Position numbers and translations under genes: made by a program. From Lysinibacillus xylanilyticus (GTDB lineage: Bacteria > Bacillota > Bacilli > Bacillales_A > Planococcaceae), in the NCBI RefSeq assembly GCF_001708185.1, contig NZ_MDDN01000008.1, forward strand, positions 1-64,000: a stretch of DNA of 64,000 nt, read 5' to 3'. Positions 1-7,469 of the stretch are shown one piece after another (within the stretch, counting starts at the first letter, position 1; the number at the start of each line of letters is the position of its first letter). A model generated the notes under the pieces. It saw only the letters and a list, made by a program, of their open reading frames with translations. It did not search any database and was not told the origin of the DNA.

Positions 1-44
1 GCCTCTAATTTAAATTCTTTGTCATAACTTTTTCGTTTTGTCAT
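1..44 (-). CDS. IS3-family transposase OrfA, N-terminus only (cut by window edge)
   Basis: Reading leftward from an ATG at 42-44, the frame gives MTKRKSYDKEFKLE before the window ends. This is the usual opening of IS3-family OrfA proteins, whose basic start leads into a helix-turn-helix that binds the element ends. A Shine-Dalgarno (AGGAG) lies just upstream. Only 14 residues are visible, so intactness cannot be judged. The family call comes from the opening motif alone. Confidence 0.5.
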   Translation of the reverse strand, partial: MTKRKSYDKEFKLE

Positions 45-113
45 CTTAGACACTCCTAGTAAATTGTTAAGATTATTATACTTTATAAACTCCCAATTCT
101 CTGTGTCCATTAT

Positions 114-479
114 TTAGACTAACATCAAAATATGTTGTCGAAAATAATAACGTAAAGCAATCATAATGGAGAAAGTAATTATAAAAGCGGAACTTTTCTT
201 AGCATAAATTAAACCATCATTTCGTATTTCATAATCTGACCATAAAATAAGAGGAATCGAAAAACCCACTCCTAAAAAAATTGCTATAGATAATTGAAGG
301 TATGTGACGTGCCCAGAAGCGTTCAGAAAAAGTGAAAACCCTGGTGTTAAAAATAGAAGAGGAAAAATTAATCGCCCTCCTCTGCCTTTGGTTGGTTTGT
401 ACATAGAACGGATTCTACGAACTAAAATGAGCAATCCAATAATTAGAAACATAGAAGTATCTGGTATTGCAGTTTGCAT
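114..479 (-). CDS. small membrane protein, CcdC/DUF1453-like
   Basis: 121 residues with about four hydrophobic segments and a basic loop (RRIRSMYKPTKGRGGR) after the first helix. The Arg/Gly-rich loop followed by LIFPLLFLTPG resembles the DUF1453 family that includes Bacillus CcdC, a membrane protein linked to cytochrome c biogenesis. CcdC is longer (about 160 residues), so this is a shorter relative and no cytochrome role should be assumed. It lies at the downstream end of a run of leftward single genes, with a repeat junction (557-650) just upstream. The family is probable; the function is unknown. Confidence 0.6.
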   Translation of the reverse strand: MQTAIPDTSMFLIIGLLILVRRIRSMYKPTKGRGGRLIFPLLFLTPGFSLFLNASGHVTYLQLSIAIFLGVGFSIPLILWSDYEIRNDGLIYAKKSSAFIITFSIMIALRYYFRQHILMLV

Positions 480-556
480 AAAAACCTCCCTGAATTACGT
501 TTTTTTAATATTTCTATTATTGCATAAATTTAAATAAAAACCATGTTTTTCCTTAT

Positions 557-650
557 ACAACTAAATTGCCCAGTTAGTCTAAAAAGAAAATGGCTCTACC
601 TCTTATTGAAGTAAAGCCTGCGTTAGTTTAAGTACATTTTTTCACAATCT
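557..650 (-). repeat. cassette-junction-like repeat, complete copy 1
   Basis: Read on the minus strand this has a first core (ACTTAAACTAACG then GGCTTTACTTCAA), a GAGGTAGAGCC segment with a T-run, and a second core (ACTAACTGGGC, TTTAGTTG). It lies between the 3' end of the gene at 668-1201 and the 5' side of the gene at 114-479. The same two-core layout recurs at 1802, 50418 and 61282. Confidence 0.6.
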
Positions 651-667
651 TAGTAGTCTTAATAATT

Positions 668-1201
668 CTAAGCGTATATCCCCCATTCAAACAAAAAATA
701 GTGGCTATCAGATTGTCCGAATATGCACTCATGAACATATCCTTTTTGTATTTGTATTGTTTCGATATGATTTAATCTAATTAAAAGTTCTTTAACAACT
801 GATTCGGGTACATTCACATCAGCTAAATCCCTTTTAAATTTACTTATAAAATCTCCTTTTACTGACTCTATACAAACACATTTTCTTGGATAATATTCAT
901 TAATCCAGAAATTTTTTAGTGTTAGCCATTGTTCATCTGAAGAGTCTGGTTCATCACAGGTATCCCATTCTTCTCCATCATACAATTGCTTTTTAAATAT
1001 TGCAGAAAATGCCTCTTGAATATTATCAAATTGACCTTTTCTGGTGAATAATAAGTCTACTTGCATTGCAGATTTATCTCTAAATTCATATACATCAAAT
1101 GATAGATTTGACAATTGAACATTTGCAATTTGTCTGGAAAACAAATTGAAATCACCAAACAATTCTTGAATTTCACTTCTCAAAATAAATCTTCCACCCA
1201 T
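668..1201 (-). CDS. hypothetical protein, 177 aa
   Basis: I do not recognise this protein. It is soluble, acidic and rich in aromatic residues, with no signal peptide or membrane segment and no clear catalytic motif. Cysteines occur in WDTCDEPD and RKCVCIE. It starts at an ATG after a weak AGAAAG site and encodes MGGRFILRSE. It is a monocistronic-looking leftward gene with a repeat junction on each side (557-650 downstream, 1236-1287 upstream). Codon use is AT-rich like its neighbours. Single small orphan genes of this kind are often immunity or accessory proteins, but nothing here proves that. Confidence 0.6.
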   Translation of the reverse strand: MGGRFILRSEIQELFGDFNLFSRQIANVQLSNLSFDVYEFRDKSAMQVDLLFTRKGQFDNIQEAFSAIFKKQLYDGEEWDTCDEPDSSDEQWLTLKNFWINEYYPRKCVCIESVKGDFISKFKRDLADVNVPESVVKELLIRLNHIETIQIQKGYVHECIFGQSDSHYFLFEWGIYA

Positions 1202-1235
1202 CTTTCTGAAGCCTTTATTTTTTGATTGTTGATTT

Positions 1236-1287
1236 TCAACTAACCTGCACCGTTAGCACAAGAAGCGATTGCTCTAATCGAACAATC
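1236..1287 (-). repeat. cassette-junction-like repeat, second core plus hairpin
   Basis: The minus strand reads a hairpin (GATTG...CAATC) and then GCTAACGGTGCAGGTTAGTT. This is the same second core as in the complete copies. It lies between the genes at 1320-1682 and 668-1201. Confidence 0.55.
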
Positions 1288-1319
1288 ACCTCTTAGCTTA
1301 CATGTATGTATTGACAAAA

Positions 1320-1682
1320 TTAAACACCAAAATGAATCAACCATCTATCTTCTTTTATTGCTTCAGCTATTTTTTTCATCAATTTTTCAAGTTCTTCTGA
1401 TTTGTACTCGTCGTTTGCTTCACTAACAATATTTAAAAATTGTTTATGAGAACTCGGTGGTATCAATGTTATTCCAAAATAGGCGAGGTTTTTATAAGGT
1501 CTATTTGTGTTATGTGCAAATGTATCTAGGCGATGCATTTTTTTACCAAAATCCTTAGACATAAGTTCATCAAAAAGGTCCCCATCTACACCTATGCAAT
1601 TATATTTTTCAGGTTCGTAACCAACATACTTTTTATTTTTTTCTATACATTCAACTATTCCAAACTCGTGAATATAAGCCAA
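1320..1682 (-). CDS. hypothetical protein, 120 aa
   Basis: A soluble 120-residue protein that I do not recognise. It starts at a TTG with an AGGAGATG ribosome site nine bases upstream (MAYIHEFGIV). The middle contains HNTNRPYKNLAYFGITLIPP and the C-terminus has an amphipathic Lys/Glu-rich helix (EELEKLMKKIAEAIKED) followed by RWLIHFGV. There is no signal peptide. It lies in the same leftward run of single small genes, with repeat junctions at 1236 and 1802. Function unknown. Confidence 0.6.
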   Translation of the reverse strand: MAYIHEFGIVECIEKNKKYVGYEPEKYNCIGVDGDLFDELMSKDFGKKMHRLDTFAHNTNRPYKNLAYFGITLIPPSSHKQFLNIVSEANDEYKSEELEKLMKKIAEAIKEDRWLIHFGV

Positions 1683-1801
1683 ATTAACACATCTCCTAAG
1701 TCTTCAATTTGTATCGGCTATTTTTTCATACAACTCCCTTTATGAGCCTCTACTATACAAAACGTTTCTCACATTATTTTACAACACTTTCTAGTTCATC
1801 A

Positions 1802-1905
1802 TTCAACTAACATGCTTATGTTGAACAAGAAAAAAGAGCCGTCTAAGCAACTCGACTGTCTTCAAGTAAAGCACCCCGTTACTTTAAGTATATTTTTTCA
1901 CATAC
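1802..1905 (-). repeat. cassette-junction-like repeat, complete copy 2
   Basis: The minus strand shows the first core (TACTTAAAGTAACGGGGTGC, TTTACTTGAAG), a terminator-like hairpin (GAGTTGC-TTAGAC-GGCTC followed by six T), and a second core ending GTTAGTTGAATGATG. It lies between the small membrane gene at 1933-2106 and the gene at 1320-1682. Confidence 0.65.
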
Positions 1906-1932
1906 TTAACCCATTCGCATTAAAAAGCTACT

Positions 1933-2106
1933 TCAAAATAGCCAAATCATAGAGGGTAAAACCACCAGCAAAAATAAGCCAGTGAACATATACTTTATGT
2001 ATTGTCTTCTATTTACGCCTTCTTTTAATTCCCATAGCCCTAAAGTTATAAAATATAGTCCAACCAAAACCGAGATAATCGGAATTACAATAACTAAACC
2101 AACCAT
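1933..2106 (-). CDS. small membrane protein, 57 aa
   Basis: The ATG at 2104-2106 follows an excellent ribosome site (AAGGGAGGCG). The 57-residue product begins MVGLVIVIPIISVLVGLYF and has two hydrophobic helices separated by a charged loop (ELKEGVNRRQYIKY), so it is a two-pass membrane peptide ending PSMIWLF. No family was recognised. It occupies its own unit between repeat junctions (1802-1905 downstream, 2138-2255 upstream), like its neighbours. Confidence 0.65.
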   Translation of the reverse strand: MVGLVIVIPIISVLVGLYFITLGLWELKEGVNRRQYIKYMFTGLFLLVVLPSMIWLF

Positions 2107-2137
2107 TCGGACGCCTCCCTTTAAAATCCTTCTTTTT

Positions 2138-2255
2138 GACCGTTAGTTTAAGTACATTTCTTCACAATCTTCAAATCAATTTTAACATAAATATCCATAA
2201 GAAAAATCAACTCTAAGAAAAATGAACTGCTCCGTTTAAGTACATCTTTTCAATC
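2138..2255 (-). repeat. two partial cassette-junction cores
   Basis: Two half-copies of the junction core occur here. The plus strand reads CCGTTAGTTTAAGTACATTT at 2140-2159 and TCCGTTTAAGTACATCTTTT at 2231-2250. They sit between the kinase-like gene at 2410 and the 57-residue gene at 1933. The rest of 2107-2409 is AT-rich with no gene seen. Confidence 0.5.
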
Positions 2256-2409
2256 CCTATAATAAAATTAACATAATTATCCAAATAAAATAATTCTACT
2301 TTATTATTCATTTTATTAAAAACAACACAATTCCTATTTTTCGAGCTGTACAGTTATTTATGAGATAAAAGTAAAAGCCACTCCCAAAAGTTTGGAATGG
2401 CTTATTAAT

Positions 2410-3414
2410 TTATTTCATGTTATCCTGTTGCCATGGTTTTTGAAAGCTTTGTCTTAATTCGTCTGCAACACGAACTAATTTACCCCTCAATCCAACAAAC
2501 CAAGATGGCGTTTCATTTATTTCACCATAATCCAAAGACTTTAATATTCTGGAGAACTTATATAAGTTTGCATATCTTTGAAACTGCGGAAATTGAGCCA
2601 CTACATCATTTTCTAAATCCATTTTGGAACGATATCCGTTCAAAAAAGATTGAAGCAGTAATTTTGAATGAGGATTGTCATCGTCAATAAAATCATCAAG
2701 TGCTGTTACAATATCAAGTGCATACCAGTGATATATTGCATCATCAAAGTCGATTATATTGAAACTATGATCCTTATCCTCTTCCAAAAAGATATTATCC
2801 AATTGAAAATCATAGTGTATCAATCCGAACACCTCTTTGTTAGTAGGTAACGATTGAAACCAATTCGACACCTTACTTAGCTCTTGAAGGGCTATTTGTT
2901 CTCCTGGATGCTTTTTAAATACACCTTCCATGAATTGTACTGTGTCGAGCCAACTCTTTCTTCTTTCTGACACTGGCTCAAAAGTTTTTGACAAAAAATG
3001 AAGTGAGGCAAGTGATCTTCCCCATTTCTCCATCTGTTTTGCAGTAATAGTATCGGCATCCAAATTGATTCCGTTTGCTGCACTAAAGACAACGGCAATA
3101 TACGTTCCTTCTGGTGTTTTTAGTGTTTCAATTAGTTCTCCACTTATTGATTGAATTGGTGTTACCGATGGAAATCCATTTAATCGCAAATATTGCATAA
3201 ACTCTAACTCAGCTTTTATTTGTTCAATAGATTGATCCTGCTCAAAACTAACTCTCAAAAAATATTGAACTTGATTACGTTCAAAAGCATACACAAAGTT
3301 TGAACTTGCACGCCACAACTCCAAAGTTCCCTCGTCATATTCCCAGAATTGAACGAGACTCTGAGCAACAGCATCAGAAGCTACTCCTCTTACCATGTTT
3401 CCTAAATTCATCAT
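2410..3414 (-). CDS. aminoglycoside-phosphotransferase-family kinase (APH fold)
   Basis: 334 residues, a full-length APH-type kinase. The N-lobe spans about residues 35-120. The catalytic loop reads HYDFQLDN (H200, D202, N207, the HxDxxxxN pattern) and the metal-binding motif IIDFDD follows at 221-225. The family transfers phosphate from ATP to small molecules such as aminoglycosides, choline, homoserine or sugars; the substrate cannot be read from the sequence. It has no signal peptide and is cytosolic. The ATG-ATG start follows GGGAGG at a long spacing. It lies alone between repeats and the IS1595 remnant. Resistance should not be assumed. Confidence 0.8.
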   Translation of the reverse strand: MMNLGNMVRGVASDAVAQSLVQFWEYDEGTLELWRASSNFVYAFERNQVQYFLRVSFEQDQSIEQIKAELEFMQYLRLNGFPSVTPIQSISGELIETLKTPEGTYIAVVFSAANGINLDADTITAKQMEKWGRSLASLHFLSKTFEPVSERRKSWLDTVQFMEGVFKKHPGEQIALQELSKVSNWFQSLPTNKEVFGLIHYDFQLDNIFLEEDKDHSFNIIDFDDAIYHWYALDIVTALDDFIDDDNPHSKLLLQSFLNGYRSKMDLENDVVAQFPQFQRYANLYKFSRILKSLDYGEINETPSWFVGLRGKLVRVADELRQSFQKPWQQDNMK

Positions 3415-3726
3415 CTTTTATTTTTCCTCCCATTACCTTTGAGAGGATTAAACCTTAGTTAAGAAGTAATGCCTCTCATTAGCATGCTTTTTTGAAATTC
3501 TATCATTTTCAATATGTCACCCCTTCCTTAAGTTTCGGCTATAAAAACTAAATAGCCCTATATATACTAATTATACATAAAATAACAAATACCTCTTTTG
3601 TAATTTCTGCCCTAATAGGTCAATAAGACTTACTACAATAAGAAAAGGCTGTTTTCGTATAGATTGTTGTATCTTAAAAATACTGGATATTGTTGAATAT
3701 AATGCATTTCCAGGAGGCGTTCAATA
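3415..3726. other. intergenic, possible left end of IS1595 remnant
   Basis: No gene seen. GGCTGTTTTCGTATAG near 3645 and the conserved-looking leader with GGAGG before 3727 probably belong to the left end of the IS1595-type remnant that follows. The exact terminal repeat was not established. Confidence 0.3.
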
Positions 3727-4268
3727 ATGTGGAGATATGTGTATGAAGCAGTCGGAGAATTAGGAAAAGCAGATCAACTAGCCTTATTTAAGCAATTAAA
3801 ACAATATCTATATCCAAGAGATGGAAATAAAATAGGAAAATCACTTCCTAAGATCAAGGAGTCTCGATTTTCGTCTGGTTTAGGTTGTCTTCATTGTGGA
3901 AGTACTGCCGTAAAGCGTAATGGTAAATATCGTTCTAGACAAAGATATTTATGGATTGTGGGAAAACATTCAATGATATGACAAATACGCCTTTTTCGGG
4001 TTCGCGTTATCCGGAAAAATGTCAAAATCAACGAGTAAAAAAAGGGATATTCCACATACAACACGTTAATAACTTCCACAATCGCTTAAAGGGATGACTG
4101 GTGCGTTTCCAAGATGTAGGAACTCATTATTTGGACAACTACCTCTATTGGTTCCGTTGGCTCGAATTAGGCAAGAATTTATCATTTGATAAAAGAGTAG
4201 AGCAAATGCTTATTTCAGCGTATCAAAAGTCGAACTATACAACGGTTGAGATGTTGCGAAGTACATAA
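3727..4268 (+). pseudogene. IS1595-family transposase, frameshifted and internally deleted
   Basis: The N-terminus (MWRYVYEAVGELGKADQ) and a zinc-ribbon start (CLHCGSTAVKRNGKYRSRQR) are typical of IS1595 transposases. After RYL the frame shifts. The next frame continues DCGKTFNDMTNTPFSG, which restores the second zinc knuckle, and then breaks again. The extreme C-terminus reappears as DNYLYWFRWLELGKN and ends at a TAA at 4266-4268. The whole catalytic DDE core is missing, so the element cannot move by itself. Full-length transposases of this family are about 300 residues. Confidence 0.75.
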
Positions 4269-4296
4269 AATAGACCTCAAAATAGAGGTCATTAAA

Positions 4297-4911
4297 TTAC
4301 TTTTCTACTGTGATATATTCATCATCTTTTAGTCTCGTAATTTCGCAATTTTCAAGGGTTTCAAATTCTTTGAGTCTATCTTCAATTGTCTTGCTTGTAC
4401 TATCATTGAACAAATCTTCTCTGTCGTAGTGAGGAAAAACAAGTTGGTCCGTTAATCCTAATGCTGAAAAATCTTTAGTATTTAGTGTATCCATTTGCGG
4501 AGTAAAAGAATGAACGACTTTGATGTTGGGACCAAGTAGAATAGCACCAGCACTAGCACCTACAATAACTACATTTTTTGAAACTAACTGTCTTAGAATT
4601 TTATCTGCACCACTCAGTTTAGTATGAAATAGCAAGTTAAATGGATTTCCACCGTTAATGTATATGACATCTTTCTGTGTAAGACTTTCAGGGTTATCAA
4701 ATTCCAAGTCAATGAAATCAATGTTTTGGAACCCCATCTCTCTAAAATCTTCTTTTGCTTTTTGTGCATACCTATTATTCTCCCTGTGTGGTGAAGCAGT
4801 TGTGATAATAGCGACCTTCATTTCGTTAACTTCACCATCAATGAGTATTAAAAAGTGGTTTTTAATAGCGTCAGTATAAAAACCATTAGAAGTTAATAAT
4901 AATTTCAACAT
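4297..4911 (-). CDS. peptidase S51 / class I glutamine-amidotransferase-like protein
   Basis: 204 residues. The motif VGASAGA carries the nucleophile serine of the S51 (dipeptidase E-like) family, preceded by YINGGNPFNLL and followed by a histidine in VFPHYDRED. These fit the Ser-His-Glu arrangement of S51 enzymes, which cleave Asp-Xaa dipeptides or related small amides. The protein starts MLKLLLTSNG after GAAGGAGG and is cytosolic. It stands alone. A second, more divergent S51 protein occurs at 46254-46955. Actual substrate unknown. Confidence 0.8.
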   Translation of the reverse strand: MLKLLLTSNGFYTDAIKNHFLILIDGEVNEMKVAIITTASPHRENNRYAQKAKEDFREMGFQNIDFIDLEFDNPESLTQKDVIYINGGNPFNLLFHTKLSGADKILRQLVSKNVVIVGASAGAILLGPNIKVVHSFTPQMDTLNTKDFSALGLTDQLVFPHYDREDLFNDSTSKTIEDRLKEFETLENCEITRLKDDEYITVEK

Positions 4912-5130
4912 AATCAGCCTCCTTCTATTCTCTATTTTGTTTTGTTATCCTTATTTAGAAAAAAATTAAAGGAGTCAGAACTTTTGACTCAAAAAACAAC
5001 AATCTTTGAGAAAACAGCCTAAGAAAAAGAGCTGCCGTATCATGTTTGTTCAGCAACTCTTGCACCGGTTGTTTAGAATGATAAACCCTACATTCTTTCA
5101 ATGTATATTTTATGCGTCACAACGTAGTGT

Positions 5131-5229
5131 TTGACTAACCTCCCTCCGTTAGCCATCCATGTAGCGCAAAATACAGCGCTACATCACAGAAAATGAAAGA
5201 TGATCAAGTTCTTTCATGGGAGTTGAATA
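5131..5229 (-). repeat. structured junction module, copy F
   Basis: On the plus strand this reads CTCCGTTAGCCATCCATG, then a 7-bp stem GTAGCGC/GCGCTAC (5161-5167 with 5176-5182), a spacer, a second stem TGAAAGA/TCTTTCA (5194-5200 with 5210-5216), and CATGGGAGTTGAATAG. Seven relatives occur in the window. It lies directly beyond the stop of the small leftward gene at 5252. Confidence 0.65.
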
Positions 5230-5251
5230 GGAAATTATTGTTTAGATTTAC

Positions 5252-5434
5252 TCATTCATCGTCCTTATTCCACTTATACGGAATTTCCGCCCATTTATAT
5301 AACAGAATAAACAAGAACATTATAAAACTGGACGTTATGTTTTCAATCCAATTAACCTCTTTGTTAGAAATCAACTTTAACGCGGTTAATACTACAAAAA
5401 ATATTAATGGCAATCTGATACTTTGCTTAAACAT
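5252..5434 (-). CDS. small membrane protein, 60 aa
   Basis: Two hydrophobic segments (IRLPLIFFVVLTALKL and ITSSFIMFLFILLYKWAE) give a two-pass membrane peptide of unknown function. The frame is open for 25 more codons upstream, but that part overlaps the decayed kinase fragment at 5453-5657. The ATG at 5434 (MFKQSIRLPL) is therefore preferred, although its ribosome site is weak. The stop is followed at once by a structured junction repeat. Confidence 0.45.
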   Translation of the reverse strand: MFKQSIRLPLIFFVVLTALKLISNKEVNWIENITSSFIMFLFILLYKWAEIPYKWNKDDE

Positions 5435-5452
5435 ACTATCACCGACTTTATT

Positions 5453-5657
5453 GGAGTTAGAAAAACAGGGGTACAAACGCAAAAGCGATTGAATACTAAA
5501 ATGATGCAAATTTATCTGTCATGTTACTAAGTTACATTGAAGGAACTCCTGCAGATGCGCTCATTAAGAATCTTTCCGGCAAAGAATTAAGAAAAATTCA
5601 CCAACTACACGCCCACACCCTATGAATCGGGAATCTTCACAAAGAAATTCAACTTAT
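5453..5657 (+). pseudogene. decayed partial duplicate of the adjacent APH-like kinase
   Basis: About 205 bases closely match 5941-6182 of the next gene, including the stretch encoding LSYIEGTPA and the stretch encoding GKELRKIHQL. An internal deletion of about 40 bases removes the segment encoding KNFSNMEQF, and small indels break every frame. It is a remnant of a tandem duplication or a recombination by-product, not a coding gene. Confidence 0.75.
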
Positions 5658-5752
5658 CCATTCCTTCAATTTACAATACAAGAAAATTATTGACAATTAC
5701 TTCTACGCATAGTATCATTCACCTTCTGAATTGTGAAAGCGAGGAAGTAATA

Positions 5753-6656
5753 ATGATAATTGATAATGTCATAAACAACATATCGAGTCTTAAAGGTTAT
5801 TCATTGCTTGAGAAAATTGATAAAGGATATTCACCAGATGAAAAATACATAGTAACAATTGGTCAAACCAAGTATTTTATACGCTTATCGGACATGAAAT
5901 ATCATGAAAAGAGAAAAATAGAATTCTCATTGCTTAGAGAGTTAGAAAAACAAGGTGTACAAACGCATAAAGCGATTGAATACAAAAATGATGCAAATTT
6001 AACTGTCATGTTGCTAAGTTACATTGAAGGAACTCCTGCAGGTGAGATCATAAAAAATTTTTCAAATATGGAGCAATTTACGATTGGCCTTGCAGCCGGC
6101 AAAGAATTAAGAAAAATTCACCAACTACAAGCCCCACACCCTATGAATTGGGAAGCTGAACAACGCAAAGAAATTCAACTATTATTTAAGTGAATATCAA
6201 AAGGTTCGCTTTAAAATTCCACAGGAGCAGAAAATACTCGATTATATTAATCACAATTTTCACCTGCTAAAAGATAAACCTGTAACCTTACTCCATGATG
6301 ATTTTCATCTCGGACATATCATCATATTCAATCGTGATTTCAATGGAGTAATTGATTTTAATGGATTTGATTTTGGAGATCCCTATCATGATTTTTATAA
6401 TCTTTCCTTGTTTAGCAGAAGACTTAGTATTCCTTATTGTATTGGACAAATTAATGGTTATCTCTCAACGTCACCTGATGATACTTTTTGGCGGATATTC
6501 GCCTTATATGCAGCCATGAATATATTTTCCACTATCGTGTGGACTAAACAATACGATCCTTCATCTTTTGATGATGCTTTAGAAAGAATTCATTTGATTA
6601 TCCAAGATCATGATGATTTCACTTCCGCTAAACCTTTATGGTATAAAGCTCTTTAA
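5753..6656 (+). pseudogene. APH-family phosphotransferase, split by a frameshift
   Basis: The ATG at 5753 follows GAGGAAG and opens MIIDNVINNISSLKGY. The N-lobe runs to about 6190, where the frame ends at a TGA. One frame over, the protein continues without a gap as YYLSEYQKVRFKIP, then HDDFHLGHI (catalytic loop) and VIDFNGFDFGDPY (metal-binding motif), stopping at 6654-6656. Together they make about 300 residues, a normal length for the family. The shift lies between about 6160 and 6193. It is either a real pseudogene or a single-base assembly error. Substrate unknown. Confidence 0.75.
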
Positions 6657-6790
6657 TTATCCAATTATCATATTGCTCAGACAATTTGGATGTCAGAAAG
6701 TGATGGTATAACTATTTTTAACCTCACGGATCGTAGACCTATTCTTGACGGTTTATATAAAAAACCACACCTTCTGACAGAGAGAACATA

Positions 6791-7351
6791 TTATAGATAT
6801 TCCCTTTTCAATTTTGAGAAAATAACAAGATCAACATACTGACCTTTCTCAAATTCATGCTCTCGTAAAATACCTTCTTGTTGAAAATTTAATTTTTCCA
6901 ACAATCTTAGCGATGATGTATTTTCTGGTTCGACTTTTGCTTCTATTTTATTAATGTTCATCTTTGTAAAAGCAAAATGTATGATACTTTCTAAGGTCTC
7001 TTTCATAATGCCCTTACCCCAATAAGTAGGCATTAAATCATAACCAATTTCTATACGATTATGGGCCTTTTCATAATGTAAAAATCCACATGTTCCAATT
7101 ACTTTTTTAGTCATAGGATCTTCAATTACCCACCTTAACCCAATCTGTTCTTTAAAAATTTTTTCATACCAATTCATTTCATGTTTTGCATCCTCAATTG
7201 ACTTAAACGGTGCCAATGGTATGTATTTCACAACACTTTCATCGGAGTAAAGCTCAAAAAGGTCAAAACAATCATTTTCCTGTGCTTTTCGAACAATAAA
7301 ACGTGCCGTTTCGAATTCAGGAAAAGTTGTAAAATTAAAATTTGTGCTCAT
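6791..7351 (-). CDS. GNAT acetyltransferase, RimJ/RimL type
   Basis: 186 residues with the ribosomal-protein-alanine acetyltransferase layout. ETARFIVRKAQENDC lies near the start, a strand WVIEDPMTKKVIGTCGF follows, the acetyl-CoA-binding segment is YWGKGIMKETL, and the C-terminal signature is VEPENTSSLRLLEKLNF. It transfers acetyl groups from acetyl-CoA to an amine; the family includes N-terminal acetylation of ribosomal proteins and many small-molecule modifiers. The ATG start follows AAAGGGG. It stands alone and cytosolic. Substrate not predictable. Confidence 0.85.
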   Translation of the reverse strand: MSTNFNFTTFPEFETARFIVRKAQENDCFDLFELYSDESVVKYIPLAPFKSIEDAKHEMNWYEKIFKEQIGLRWVIEDPMTKKVIGTCGFLHYEKAHNRIEIGYDLMPTYWGKGIMKETLESIIHFAFTKMNINKIEAKVEPENTSSLRLLEKLNFQQEGILREHEFEKGQYVDLVIFSKLKREYL

Positions 7352-7469
7352 AAATGTGCCCCTTTGCTTTATAGTAAACTTCCATTTTATAGTATCATAT
7401 TATCCAAAAGTCGGTATATTTCCTACATTGATACAAAAGCTTTTGCTTTAGGATTGAATTGAAAATATC

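Noticed and set aside
557-2255. True integron with attI and intI
   Set aside because: No intact integrase, no attI-like site or Pc promoter was seen, so only a cassette-like layout is claimed.
2410-3414. Aminoglycoside resistance gene
   Set aside because: Only the general kinase motifs are visible; the residues that define known resistance enzymes cannot be recognised.
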